The notes beneath the pieces are model-generated. The model was not told where the DNA came from, made no database searches, and saw only the letters and a program-made list of their open reading frames with translations. From Sulfuricurvum sp. IAE1 (GTDB taxonomy: Bacteria > Campylobacterota > Campylobacteria > Campylobacterales > Sulfurimonadaceae), in the NCBI GenBank assembly GCA_945867285.1, contig CAMBHX010000040.1, positions 1-12,704 of the forward strand: a stretch of DNA of 12,704 bases, in the 5' to 3' direction. The stretch's first letter is position 1, and each line of letters opens with the position of its first letter. This document shows positions 1 through 7,049 of this stretch, piece after piece. The position numbers and the translations under genes were made by a program.

Positions 1-615
1 GCTAATGCTGGTGTAATGGATTACCCTAATGCACTCATTGCTAAACACTATTATGAGCAGGGGTATTATGAGACTTCAGCCCAGTGGTACCAAAAAATAA
101 AGACCAATGAGGGAAAATTCAACGCTGCTAATGCACTCTACAAAGCGGGCAAATATCAAGATGCTCTGTCGGTTTACAGTAAAATAAAATCCGACAATAG
201 TGATCTTAAATCCAAAATATTCTACAATAGCGGCAATTGTCATATACGTTTGAGTGAATTTGATAACGCTCGAAACGCGTTTTGTAAATCACTGACATTA
301 CGTTATACGAAAGAAGCAGATAAAAATTTGCGTGCGATAATGAGTGAAAAAGAGCAACAAACGCTCAATGTTCGCAAAGAAAAAAACGACAAATTTAGCA
401 GCGATGAAAACAAACCTACAGGTGAGAAAAAAAATGGAAAAGAGGGGGGAGGATCGAACATGCAAAGCGACATAGCTACATCGGGTGCAGGAGAAGCTGG
501 CAAAAAGACTCAAGGTGATCCTCGGTTTTCTACTTCTCAAGGCAAAGCAGCGCTTAGCTCCAAGCAATATGAACTCATAAACCAAAGGAGTGTTCATGAA
601 ACAAAACCTTGGTAG
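1..615 (+). CDS. BatB/BatC-type TPR protein, 3' part (5' end outside window)
   Basis: The reading frame is open from base 1, and residues before the first ATG (16) continue a TPR-like sequence, so that ATG is probably internal and the gene is cut by the window edge. The visible 204 residues contain about three TPR-like helical hairpins (roughly residues 8-105, with signatures such as YYETSAQWYQKI, AGKYQDALSVYSKI and YNSGNCHIRLSEFDNA). A highly charged Lys/Glu/Gly/Ser-rich linker follows (about 110-180), then a short C-terminal segment ending HETKPW. TPR domains mediate protein-protein contacts. In Bat operons they occur either alone (BatC) or fused behind a von Willebrand A domain (BatB type), and the missing N-terminus decides which this is. 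The stop codon lies inside batD (20-base overlap). The linker codes through A7, A8 and G6 runs. Family assignment rests on the TPRs plus the neighbours. Confidence 0.8.
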   Translation, partial: ANAGVMDYPNALIAKHYYEQGYYETSAQWYQKIKTNEGKFNAANALYKAGKYQDALSVYSKIKSDNSDLKSKIFYNSGNCHIRLSEFDNARNAFCKSLTLRYTKEADKNLRAIMSEKEQQTLNVRKEKNDKFSSDENKPTGEKKNGKEGGGSNMQSDIATSGAGEAGKKTQGDPRFSTSQGKAALSSKQYELINQRSVHETKPW

Positions 616-1696
616 AATAGGTGCACTGCTGATTTTTATTGCCACCTATGCAGGGGCAGTGACATACCAATGGAGTGTTGAACAGAGCCCCAAGAGTCTC
701 TATGTACAGCAAAGCGGTGTTATACGTTATGTGTGTACCTTTGATACTAGTGCTGCGGAGTATACCGTCGAGTTCAAACCCACAGGAAGCGATCTCTACA
801 AGGCGTCTATCCTTACTCAAAGTGATAAGATTATTGCAGGTAAACGAGTATTGACTTTTGATGTCTTGGTTCGTCCAAATATTGATGGAAATATCCCTAT
901 TAAGCTCAATGCACTAGTGCGCCATACGACGTTTGCCTCCATCGAAAATGCTACCATTGGACGGGATAATGTCAAAAAATACGATTTTGATGATGAAGCT
1001 GTATCTTTGCCTATTGTCACTATCACAACCAAGCCAAATACAACTATTTTGAGTGGAGAATTGACGTTGAACGTTGAGGTCGACAAGCGTAGTGTCATAG
1101 CACATGAACCCGTTCATGTGAGTATTTTTGTTCGTGGAACGGGTAATCTCGATAAATATATCCCCTATGAACTTAATATCAGTGGTGTCACTATCTTTAG
1201 AGAACTCCCCATGCGTGATATTTCTCTACACAGTGCGGGATATAGCGGCGAGATCCGAGAAGAATTAGCACTGGTGGCAGATAAAAATTTCATCATCCCC
1301 CCTATATCATTGGAATTTTTTGATACTAACACACATACAATTAAAAAATTTCAATCGCAAAGTATTGCCATAGAAGTAGCTGTTGGATTTCAAAAGGAAA
1401 ATTTATTGGATATGCCCGTCATCAGCGATTATAGCGGATGGAAAAAATACAGTTTTTACGCTCTTTTGATTGGCTTTGGTGTTGGATTAGGGGAAGTAGT
1501 GCGACGCTTGCTTAAATATCTTCCACGTAAAAAATCTAAACAGTTTTGGGACAATTCAAAGAGACCCAAAGAGCTCGTAATGCTTTTGGCATTGAATGGT
1601 GATAAGCGTTATGAGGCGATAATTGAGGAACTAGAAGCAGGGAAGATAAACATGCGTGAGGCAAAGCAGAGATTAAAACAAGAGGAAAACCAATGA
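596..1696 (+). CDS. batD: BatD-like membrane-anchored periplasmic protein
   Basis: A 366-residue protein with an N-terminal signal sequence (MKQNLGRIGALLIFIATYAG). A long beta-rich periplasmic region follows (about 25-275), then one membrane helix near 283-303 (SFYALLIGFGVGLGEVV) and a basic cytoplasmic tail of about 60 residues with a predicted helical end. This architecture and the position between the TPR gene and moxR match BatD/oxygen-tolerance proteins, which are thought to work in the envelope with BatA/B and the MoxR ATPase. It is shorter than many BatD proteins (often 400-600). I chose the ATG at 596 because AAAGGAG (584-590) lies five bases upstream; the in-frame GTG at 590 would overlap that site. 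The gene overlaps the upstream TPR gene by 20 bases and moxR by four (ATGA), implying translational coupling. Primary sequence in this family is weakly conserved, so the call leans on architecture and context. Confidence 0.8.
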   Translation: MKQNLGRIGALLIFIATYAGAVTYQWSVEQSPKSLYVQQSGVIRYVCTFDTSAAEYTVEFKPTGSDLYKASILTQSDKIIAGKRVLTFDVLVRPNIDGNIPIKLNALVRHTTFASIENATIGRDNVKKYDFDDEAVSLPIVTITTKPNTTILSGELTLNVEVDKRSVIAHEPVHVSIFVRGTGNLDKYIPYELNISGVTIFRELPMRDISLHSAGYSGEIREELALVADKNFIIPPISLEFFDTNTHTIKKFQSQSIAIEVAVGFQKENLLDMPVISDYSGWKKYSFYALLIGFGVGLGEVVRRLLKYLPRKKSKQFWDNSKRPKELVMLLALNGDKRYEAIIEELEAGKINMREAKQRLKQEENQ

Positions 1697-2640
1697 TAAA
1701 TATCATAAATCAAATTCGTACCGAAATAGCCAAAGTCGTTGTCGGACAAGAAAAGATGATCGACGGACTGTTAATCGGATTATTATGCGACGGACATATC
1801 CTGATCGAGGGGATTCCAGGATTAGCCAAAACGACGACGGTTAAAGCCCTTTCTTCCGCATTGGGATTGGGGTTTAAGCGGGTTCAATTTACTCCTGATT
1901 TACTCCCGAGTGACATTTTGGGTGCAGAGATTTATGACCCTCAAAATAACGGATTCAAAATCAAAAAAGGTCCTATATTCACCAATCTCCTCCTCGCGGA
2001 TGAGATCAATCGTGCCCCGGCAAAAGTCCAGTCAGCTTTGCTTGAAGCGATGGCAGAACGACAGGTCACTATTGGGGATGAAAGCTTTGAATTGCAAGCG
2101 CCATTTTTGGTCATGGCGACGCAAAATCCTATCGAAAATGAAGGCATCTACCCTCTGCCTGAAGCACAGCTGGATCGTTTTATGCTCAAAATCAATGTAG
2201 GCTATAACACGCCTAATGAAGAACTCTTTATTGCACGTCGTATTTCTTTGGGTAGTAATGAAGAGATAAATACAGTCATTGATATTAAGACATTGGAGCA
2301 GTTGAAAAATGCAGTTAAAGCGATTCATGTCGATGAAGAGATTGAGAAATACATGATTGACCTCGTCACAGCCACACGTAAGCCGGAATACTTTGGGCTA
2401 GAAACTATTGCACCGTTTATCCAATTTGGTGCTAGCCCTCGTGTGAGTATCGATATGTTTAAAGCGGTTCGTGCTGTTGCTTTTTTAAAGGGGCGCGACT
2501 TTGTTAATCCCAGCGATGTTGCTACAATCCTCAAAGAGCTGATGCGTCACCGTTTGGTACTGTCGTATGAAGCGCAAGCGCAAGAGATAAATATCGATGA
2601 TTTGATTGAGACAATCATCAAAGCGGTACCAATTCCGTAA
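1693..2640 (+). CDS. MoxR-family AAA+ ATPase
   Basis: A 315-residue, full-length MoxR ATPase. Visible elements are the Walker A motif GIPGLAKT (40-47), the Walker B LLLADE (99-104) followed by the family signature INRAPAKVQSALLEAM, sensor 1 in MATQNP (N145), and the arginine-finger region PEAQLDRF (R162). A C-terminal lid domain covers about 220-315. MoxR proteins are cytoplasmic hexameric chaperone-like ATPases that work with von Willebrand A proteins to assemble or activate partner complexes. Here the partners are presumably the Bat membrane proteins encoded upstream. The start ATG overlaps the batD stop (ATGA), with AGAGGA at 1681-1686. The stop overlaps the next start by one base (TAATG). 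All catalytic residues look intact, so the enzyme should be active. The substrate is not evident from the sequence. Confidence 0.96.
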   Translation: MINIINQIRTEIAKVVVGQEKMIDGLLIGLLCDGHILIEGIPGLAKTTTVKALSSALGLGFKRVQFTPDLLPSDILGAEIYDPQNNGFKIKKGPIFTNLLLADEINRAPAKVQSALLEAMAERQVTIGDESFELQAPFLVMATQNPIENEGIYPLPEAQLDRFMLKINVGYNTPNEELFIARRISLGSNEEINTVIDIKTLEQLKNAVKAIHVDEEIEKYMIDLVTATRKPEYFGLETIAPFIQFGASPRVSIDMFKAVRAVAFLKGRDFVNPSDVATILKELMRHRLVLSYEAQAQEINIDDLIETIIKAVPIP

Positions 2641-3464
2641 TGACAAAAGCTAATCGCATTCTTCTGAAAGCTCGCCGTCAAATCGTCGGAGATCGCATCG
2701 GAAACAATAGTTCGATGTTCCGAGGTGAGGGATATGATTTTATTGAGCTTCGTGAATATGTTAGTGGTGATGACGTCAGACATATCAACTGGAATGTCAC
2801 GGCAAAAATGGGTAAGCCATTTGTCAAGGTGTTTCGTCAAGAGCGAGAACTTAATGTGCTGAGTGTTGCTTTGTTAGGTGGTTCATTCATGTTTGGGGAA
2901 AAGCTTGAGATTTTAGCACAAACTGTGGCAACTATTGGCTATAGTGCGATTGCCAATGGTGATTTGTATGGGCATTGTAATTTTACGAAAAACATGACTT
3001 TTGAACTGCCTCCAAGCAAAAAAAACTTCACCGTATCTAGTGCGGTTGAGAGTATTATTACTACTGATATTCTACATCAAAAAGTAGACATTCAAGAGGT
3101 ACTAAGTCATCTCTACCGACGAACCAAGCGTAAATCACTTATTGTCTTGGTGGGTGATTTCTTTGAGCTTCCCGATATAAAACTACTAGCTAAAAAACAT
3201 GAAGTCGTAGCAATAGTCATCCGTGATAGTGCTGAAGAAAAGCCCGCATTTAGAGGGTATAATGCACTCATTGATCCTGAAAGTGGTTCGATGATCGAGG
3301 GTGATTTTACACCATCCACTCTTAAGACTTACGCACAAAACTTACAGCAGCACGATACGCAACTGTTTGAAATTTTTCGTACCTCTGGTGTACGTGCTAC
3401 TAAGCTCTATGCACACAACAATCCTACTGTAGTCTTACGACGGCTCTTCGAGGAGCGAATATGA
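2640..3464 (+). CDS. DUF58 family protein (MoxR partner)
   Basis: A 274-residue protein carrying the DUF58 signature: GEGYDFIELREYVSGDDVR (29-47), then HINWNVTAKMGKPFVKVF (48-65) and ERELNV (68-73). The remainder resembles a von Willebrand A-like fold (VALLGGSFMFGEK, later LIVLVGDFFE). No membrane helix or signal peptide is visible, so it is probably cytoplasmic. DUF58 proteins are almost always encoded directly beside moxR and are taken as its adaptor or substrate; the biochemical role is unsettled. The start codon overlaps the moxR stop by one base and the stop overlaps the next gene by four (ATGA). The MIDAS-like DxSxS motif of true vWA domains is not clearly present (LLGGS is found instead), as is common in DUF58. 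Confidence 0.93.
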   Translation: MTKANRILLKARRQIVGDRIGNNSSMFRGEGYDFIELREYVSGDDVRHINWNVTAKMGKPFVKVFRQERELNVLSVALLGGSFMFGEKLEILAQTVATIGYSAIANGDLYGHCNFTKNMTFELPPSKKNFTVSSAVESIITTDILHQKVDIQEVLSHLYRRTKRKSLIVLVGDFFELPDIKLLAKKHEVVAIVIRDSAEEKPAFRGYNALIDPESGSMIEGDFTPSTLKTYAQNLQQHDTQLFEIFRTSGVRATKLYAHNNPTVVLRRLFEERI

Positions 3465-3853
3465 GAGATAGTAACATCCCCGTATACGATATAACACCGC
3501 TTACGATGATGAACGACAAGGATGCAATAGTGTTTAGTGGCTTTGTCTTGGTGTTGGGTATTGTCCTTGTATTAGTTTGGTTGTGGGCGATACGAAAAAT
3601 CAGGTCCCGCTCCTTGACATTTCGACAAATCATGATACAAAAATGGGATGAAATTTCGATGGATGACTCCAAAAAAGCTGCGTATGAGATGAGCGAAGTG
3701 GGGCGATATTTTTCTCAAGAGTGCGACGAGATACAAAGGCTATTTGATCGTTTGGACAAAGAGTTGACGCAGTATAAATATGCCAAAAATGTAGAGCCTT
3801 TGAGTGAAGAAGCTCTGCGACTCTATCGAGAGTTTTCTCTCAGACTTAGGTAA
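3461..3853 (+). CDS. Small one-pass membrane protein of the Bat/MoxR operon (DUF4381-like?)
   Basis: A 130-residue protein with a short N-terminal segment containing YDITPL. A single strong hydrophobic helix follows (about 24-43, FSGFVLVLGIVLVLVWLWAI), then the basic stop-transfer sequence RKIRSR and an acidic, helical cytoplasmic region ending in PLSEEALRLYREFSLRLR. I do not firmly recognise the family. Many proteobacterial moxR-DUF58 operons carry a DUF4381 protein of about 150 residues at this exact position, with an Asp-Ile-x-x-Pro N-terminus, one membrane helix and a helical tail. The layout here is similar, so a divergent member is plausible. The ATGA overlap with the DUF58 gene puts it in the same operon as its last gene. 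Its 3' end overlaps the convergent tyrA gene by eight bases. It could anchor the soluble MoxR/DUF58 pair to the membrane (inference). Confidence 0.85.
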   Translation: MRDSNIPVYDITPLTMMNDKDAIVFSGFVLVLGIVLVLVWLWAIRKIRSRSLTFRQIMIQKWDEISMDDSKKAAYEMSEVGRYFSQECDEIQRLFDRLDKELTQYKYAKNVEPLSEEALRLYREFSLRLR

Positions 3854-4682
3854 AAATATCGTGAAGTTTATTAGCACCTTTCATCTCTTTATGAAGCTTT
3901 TTAAAATCTTTCTCTTTCAGCGCCGCTTTGAGTGTTTGCAGTTCCTCTTCAAAAAACTCAATAGCGCTTAGAACATTGATCCGGTTTTGACGAAAAATAT
4001 CTTCCCACATATTGGGAGAGCTTTTTGCCAGGCGACTCATGGAGCGAAATCCTCCCGCTGCGAGGGCTAAAATATTTTCTTTTTCTTCTTGTGCCAACAC
4101 GGTATTAGCTAGGGCATACGAAATAACGTGAGGCATATGACTGATAAATGCAGCATGTCTATCATGTTGTGCAGCCCCCATTCGATGGATATTCATCCCG
4201 ATGGAGAAGAAGAGTTTCAGTGCTGTATCACGTTGCACATCACCACTGTGTTCCAAATCACACAACACGACAACTTTATCTTTGTACAAACCATCAAAGG
4301 CAGCTTTAGGTCCAAACTGTTCAGTTCCTGTCATGGGATGAGCGGCTACAACATTGGCTCGGATTTCTGGAGGAATAGCGTTGACAATAAGCGCTTTGGT
4401 GCTTCCTAAATCGATGAGAGTTTTGTCTGTTCCCGCCAAATCGATCGATTGATTGAGAAGATCGATCACGCTATCAACCGGAACAGCGAAAAAAATAACA
4501 TCACATCGTTTTTTGAGATCTTCAAAAGAGAGAATTTCATCAACAAGTCTAAGCTCAAGAGCAGTTTTTTGATGTTCAATATTATGGTCACTTCCTACAA
4601 CAGACGTAACAAAGGGGAGCTTTTTGAGTGATAGTGCAATCGATCCTCCCATAAGCCCTAATCCGACAATTCCAATCTCCAT
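3846..4682 (-). CDS. tyrA: Prephenate dehydrogenase
   Basis: A 278-residue TyrA enzyme, which oxidatively decarboxylates prephenate to 4-hydroxyphenylpyruvate in tyrosine synthesis in the cytosol. The N-terminal Rossmann domain has GLGLMGGS (7-14) and Asp32 at the end of strand 2, which favours NAD+ over NADP+. AAHPMTGTE (113-121, His115) is the conserved prephenate dehydrogenase active-site motif, and SHMPHVISYAL (181-191) is the conserved C-domain helix. There is no fused chorismate mutase domain and no ACT domain, so it is the simple monofunctional type. The start ATG (4680-4682) has AAGGG about eight bases upstream. It is divergent from bamA and convergent with the Bat operon. It appears to be a single-gene unit within this window. 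Confidence 0.95.
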   Translation of the reverse strand: MEIGIVGLGLMGGSIALSLKKLPFVTSVVGSDHNIEHQKTALELRLVDEILSFEDLKKRCDVIFFAVPVDSVIDLLNQSIDLAGTDKTLIDLGSTKALIVNAIPPEIRANVVAAHPMTGTEQFGPKAAFDGLYKDKVVVLCDLEHSGDVQRDTALKLFFSIGMNIHRMGAAQHDRHAAFISHMPHVISYALANTVLAQEEKENILALAAGGFRSMSRLAKSSPNMWEDIFRQNRINVLSAIEFFEEELQTLKAALKEKDFKKLHKEMKGANKLHDIFT

Positions 4683-4714
4683 ACAAACCCTTGTTATTTA
4701 ACTTCTTTAAAGGT

Positions 4715-4720
4715 ATTTTA
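4715..4720 (-). promoter_or_regulatory. Candidate -10 element of tyrA
   Basis: On the minus strand TAAAAT lies 33 bases upstream of the tyrA start codon, in the shared tyrA/bamA intergenic region. No convincing -35 is seen (the best is an AT-rich GATTAA about 17 bases further up). That is normal for campylobacterotan housekeeping promoters, but it makes this a weak call in AT-rich DNA. Confidence 0.3.
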
Positions 4721-4750
4721 GCGCATTTACATGAATATTAATCATTGGGG

Positions 4751-4759
4751 TGGTAGAAT
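4751..4759 (+). promoter_or_regulatory. Extended -10 promoter of bamA
   Basis: TGGTAGAAT is a TGn extended -10 element (-10 hexamer TAGAAT at 4754-4759). It predicts transcription from about 4766 and a 5' leader of only about 22 bases before the bamA start. A TTTACA at 4726-4731 is too far away (22-base spacer) to be a normal -35. The extended -10 makes a -35 less necessary. Confidence 0.5.
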
Positions 4760-4788
4760 AAGAGCCATTTTAACTAACGGATACCCAT

Positions 4789-7035
4789 TTGAAAAAAATT
4801 ACCCTCTCGTTATTGCTTACTTCATTGCTTGCTCATGCCTCTACACAAAATGTTGAAGCTATCTCGTATGATGGAATGGTCCATATTTCACCCAGTGTTG
4901 CTAAGCGATTGAATCTGGTTAAAATTGGAGAGCCTTTGGATCTTGTTACTGTTGACAAGACTGTTAAAGTATTTTTGGCGCAAGGATATTTTGAGGATGT
5001 ATGGGCTGATGAAAACAACGGTGTGGTGACATTTCATTTCAAAGAAAAGCCAGTTATCTCTAAAGTTGAGCTAAAGGGATACAAAGAAAACGATGAGGAA
5101 GCAAAAAAAGTTTTATTACAAATTGAAAAAGGGGCATTGTATGATGCAGCACGTATAGAGAGTACACGCAAGCGCATTGTTGAAGCATTGAACCAAGAGG
5201 GAAAAATTGATTCTATTGTTGAGGTAGAAAGTAAAAAGCTTGATAATGGAAGTATGCAAGTAGCGTTTATTGCTAATGAAGGTGAAGAAATTATTATTAA
5301 AGAGCTCAAATATTACGGTGTTTCTGGAGTTGACTCGGATGCTTTTGAAAAAACCACTGCTAACAAAGAAAAAGATTTTTTAGGGTGGATGTGGGGTTTC
5401 AATGATGGTAAAATGAAACTAGCTGAGCTGCAGTATGATCCAATGCGTATTCGTGATTATTATATGCAAAATGGTTATTTAGATGCCAAGGTTGATCAGC
5501 CCTTTGTAGCAATTGATTTTAATCACTACGAAGCATCGATGGAGTACAACATTTTTGAGGGAGATGTGTTTCGAGTATCGGATGTTTTGATTTTTCAAGA
5601 CAATGTTGTAATTGATGATGCTGAACTGCTCAAAGTTGTGACGCTGGAAAAAAACAAACCTTTTAACATTAAAACCTTTCGTGATGATGCTGAGCGGATC
5701 AAAACTAAAATCGCCGACTTGGGATATGCTTTTGTTCAAGTGCAGCCGGATTTGAAAAAAGATAAAGAGACCAAAACCGTGGACGTTGTCTATCGTATCG
5801 TAACGGGTAAAAAAGTACATATCAATAATGTGATTGTGGCAGGGAACAATCGTACGCTTGACCGAATAGTTCGTCGAGAACTCTTTTTAGCACCTGGGGA
5901 TTTGTACAGCTTGAGCAACCTCAAAGATTCACGTAATGCATTGGGACGAACGGGATATTTTGAGAGTACCACGATTGAAGAAAAACGTATTGATGATGAG
6001 AGTATGGATTTGATTGTCCAAGCCAAGGAAGCACCAACTGGGAATATTCAGCTAGGTGGTGGATATGGAAGTTTTGGCGGATTGATGATGAGTGTTGCGG
6101 TAAGTGACCGTAATATCTTTGGTTCAGGTATCAATTTGGGATTGAACTTAGAGCAGTCTCAGCGAACAAACAACTACGCATTTAATATCTCCAACCCGCG
6201 CCTTAATGACAGCGATTTTAGTGGTAATTTCTCCATTTATTCCAATGGGACTGAGTATGATAGTTATACGATTGATTCCCAAGGGATTAGTTTGGGGACA
6301 GGGCATCGTTTTAATCGTTACTTGAGCGGATACATGGGATATGGCTATTCAAATAATCAATATAGTGATATTGTACAGAGTACTACGTCTACATTTGATC
6401 CAAAATATTATGAAAGTTATTCAAAAAGTTCTGTGACACTGTCAGCTACATTTGATAATACGGATGATTATTATGTTCCGAGAGAGGGGATGGCTCTCTC
6501 ACAAAGTTTGGAAAAAGCGGGACTTGGTGGGGATGCTGATTTTTGGAAAAGCCGTACCAGTTTTGGTATTTATCGAGGATTGCAAAGTCTCATAGGGGCA
6601 GATTTGATTGTACGTTACAAGGCACGTTATAACTACGTGGATGATTCAGGATATCTACCTATTAATGAGCGCTTTTATATGGGGGGTATCGGATCCGTTC
6701 GTGGGTATCAAAGTTATTCACTTTCGCCCAATAGCGGGTTGGATGAAAATAATGATGGTGAACTAGATTTAATTGGTGGAACTCAAACGTTTTCAAACAG
6801 TTTCGAGTTGAGTATGCCATTGGTTCCAGAGGCGCGTATGAGAGCGACAGTATTTTTTGATTATGGGATGATTGGAGATAAGAGTGTAGATGAGATTAAG
6901 CGTGGTGGCTATGGGGTGTCACTAGAGTGGTTTAGTCCCGTTGGACCATTACAGCTTGTCTTTTCTAACCCATATGGTGAGAAGCCTGGCGATGATATCA
7001 CCCACTTTGAGTTTACTATCGGACAGAGATTTTAA
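4789..7035 (+). CDS. bamA: Outer-membrane protein assembly factor BamA
   Basis: A 748-residue Omp85 protein, the central component of the machine that folds beta-barrel proteins into the outer membrane. It has a signal peptide (about 1-23, MKKITLSLLLTSLLAHAS), five POTRA repeats in the periplasm (roughly 24-90, 91-168, 169-258, 261-342, 345-418) and a C-terminal 16-strand barrel (about 420-748). The family-defining VRGY motif of loop 6 is at 637-640 (GIGSVRGYQSYSLSP). The protein ends in an aromatic beta-signal (FEFTIGQRF). The start is a TTG at 4789, chosen because it begins a perfect signal peptide and no better start exists nearby; the ribosome-binding site is weak (ACGGA, about 8-12 bases upstream). 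Loop 6 carries an unusual acidic DxNxDGxxD segment (652-660). It is divergent from tyrA and ends 14 bases from the convergent DUF808 gene. Confidence 0.95.
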   Translation: MKKITLSLLLTSLLAHASTQNVEAISYDGMVHISPSVAKRLNLVKIGEPLDLVTVDKTVKVFLAQGYFEDVWADENNGVVTFHFKEKPVISKVELKGYKENDEEAKKVLLQIEKGALYDAARIESTRKRIVEALNQEGKIDSIVEVESKKLDNGSMQVAFIANEGEEIIIKELKYYGVSGVDSDAFEKTTANKEKDFLGWMWGFNDGKMKLAELQYDPMRIRDYYMQNGYLDAKVDQPFVAIDFNHYEASMEYNIFEGDVFRVSDVLIFQDNVVIDDAELLKVVTLEKNKPFNIKTFRDDAERIKTKIADLGYAFVQVQPDLKKDKETKTVDVVYRIVTGKKVHINNVIVAGNNRTLDRIVRRELFLAPGDLYSLSNLKDSRNALGRTGYFESTTIEEKRIDDESMDLIVQAKEAPTGNIQLGGGYGSFGGLMMSVAVSDRNIFGSGINLGLNLEQSQRTNNYAFNISNPRLNDSDFSGNFSIYSNGTEYDSYTIDSQGISLGTGHRFNRYLSGYMGYGYSNNQYSDIVQSTTSTFDPKYYESYSKSSVTLSATFDNTDDYYVPREGMALSQSLEKAGLGGDADFWKSRTSFGIYRGLQSLIGADLIVRYKARYNYVDDSGYLPINERFYMGGIGSVRGYQSYSLSPNSGLDENNDGELDLIGGTQTFSNSFELSMPLVPEARMRATVFFDYGMIGDKSVDEIKRGGYGVSLEWFSPVGPLQLVFSNPYGEKPGDDITHFEFTIGQRF

Positions 7036-7049
7036 GGAATCCTGACCGT

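Noticed and set aside
16..18. ATG at 16 as the start of the TPR gene
   Set aside because: The frame is open to base 1, and a TPR gene starting without a signal, linker or ribosome-binding site is unlikely; this is an internal Met of a truncated gene.
298..645. 115-residue minus-strand frame opposite the TPR gene
   Set aside because: It is the antisense of the Lys-rich linker (giving Phe/Ser-rich sequence), overlaps two well-supported genes and has no ribosome-binding site.
4726..4731. TTTACA as the -35 of bamA
   Set aside because: The 22-base spacer to the -10 is too long; the TGn extended -10 explains the promoter without it.
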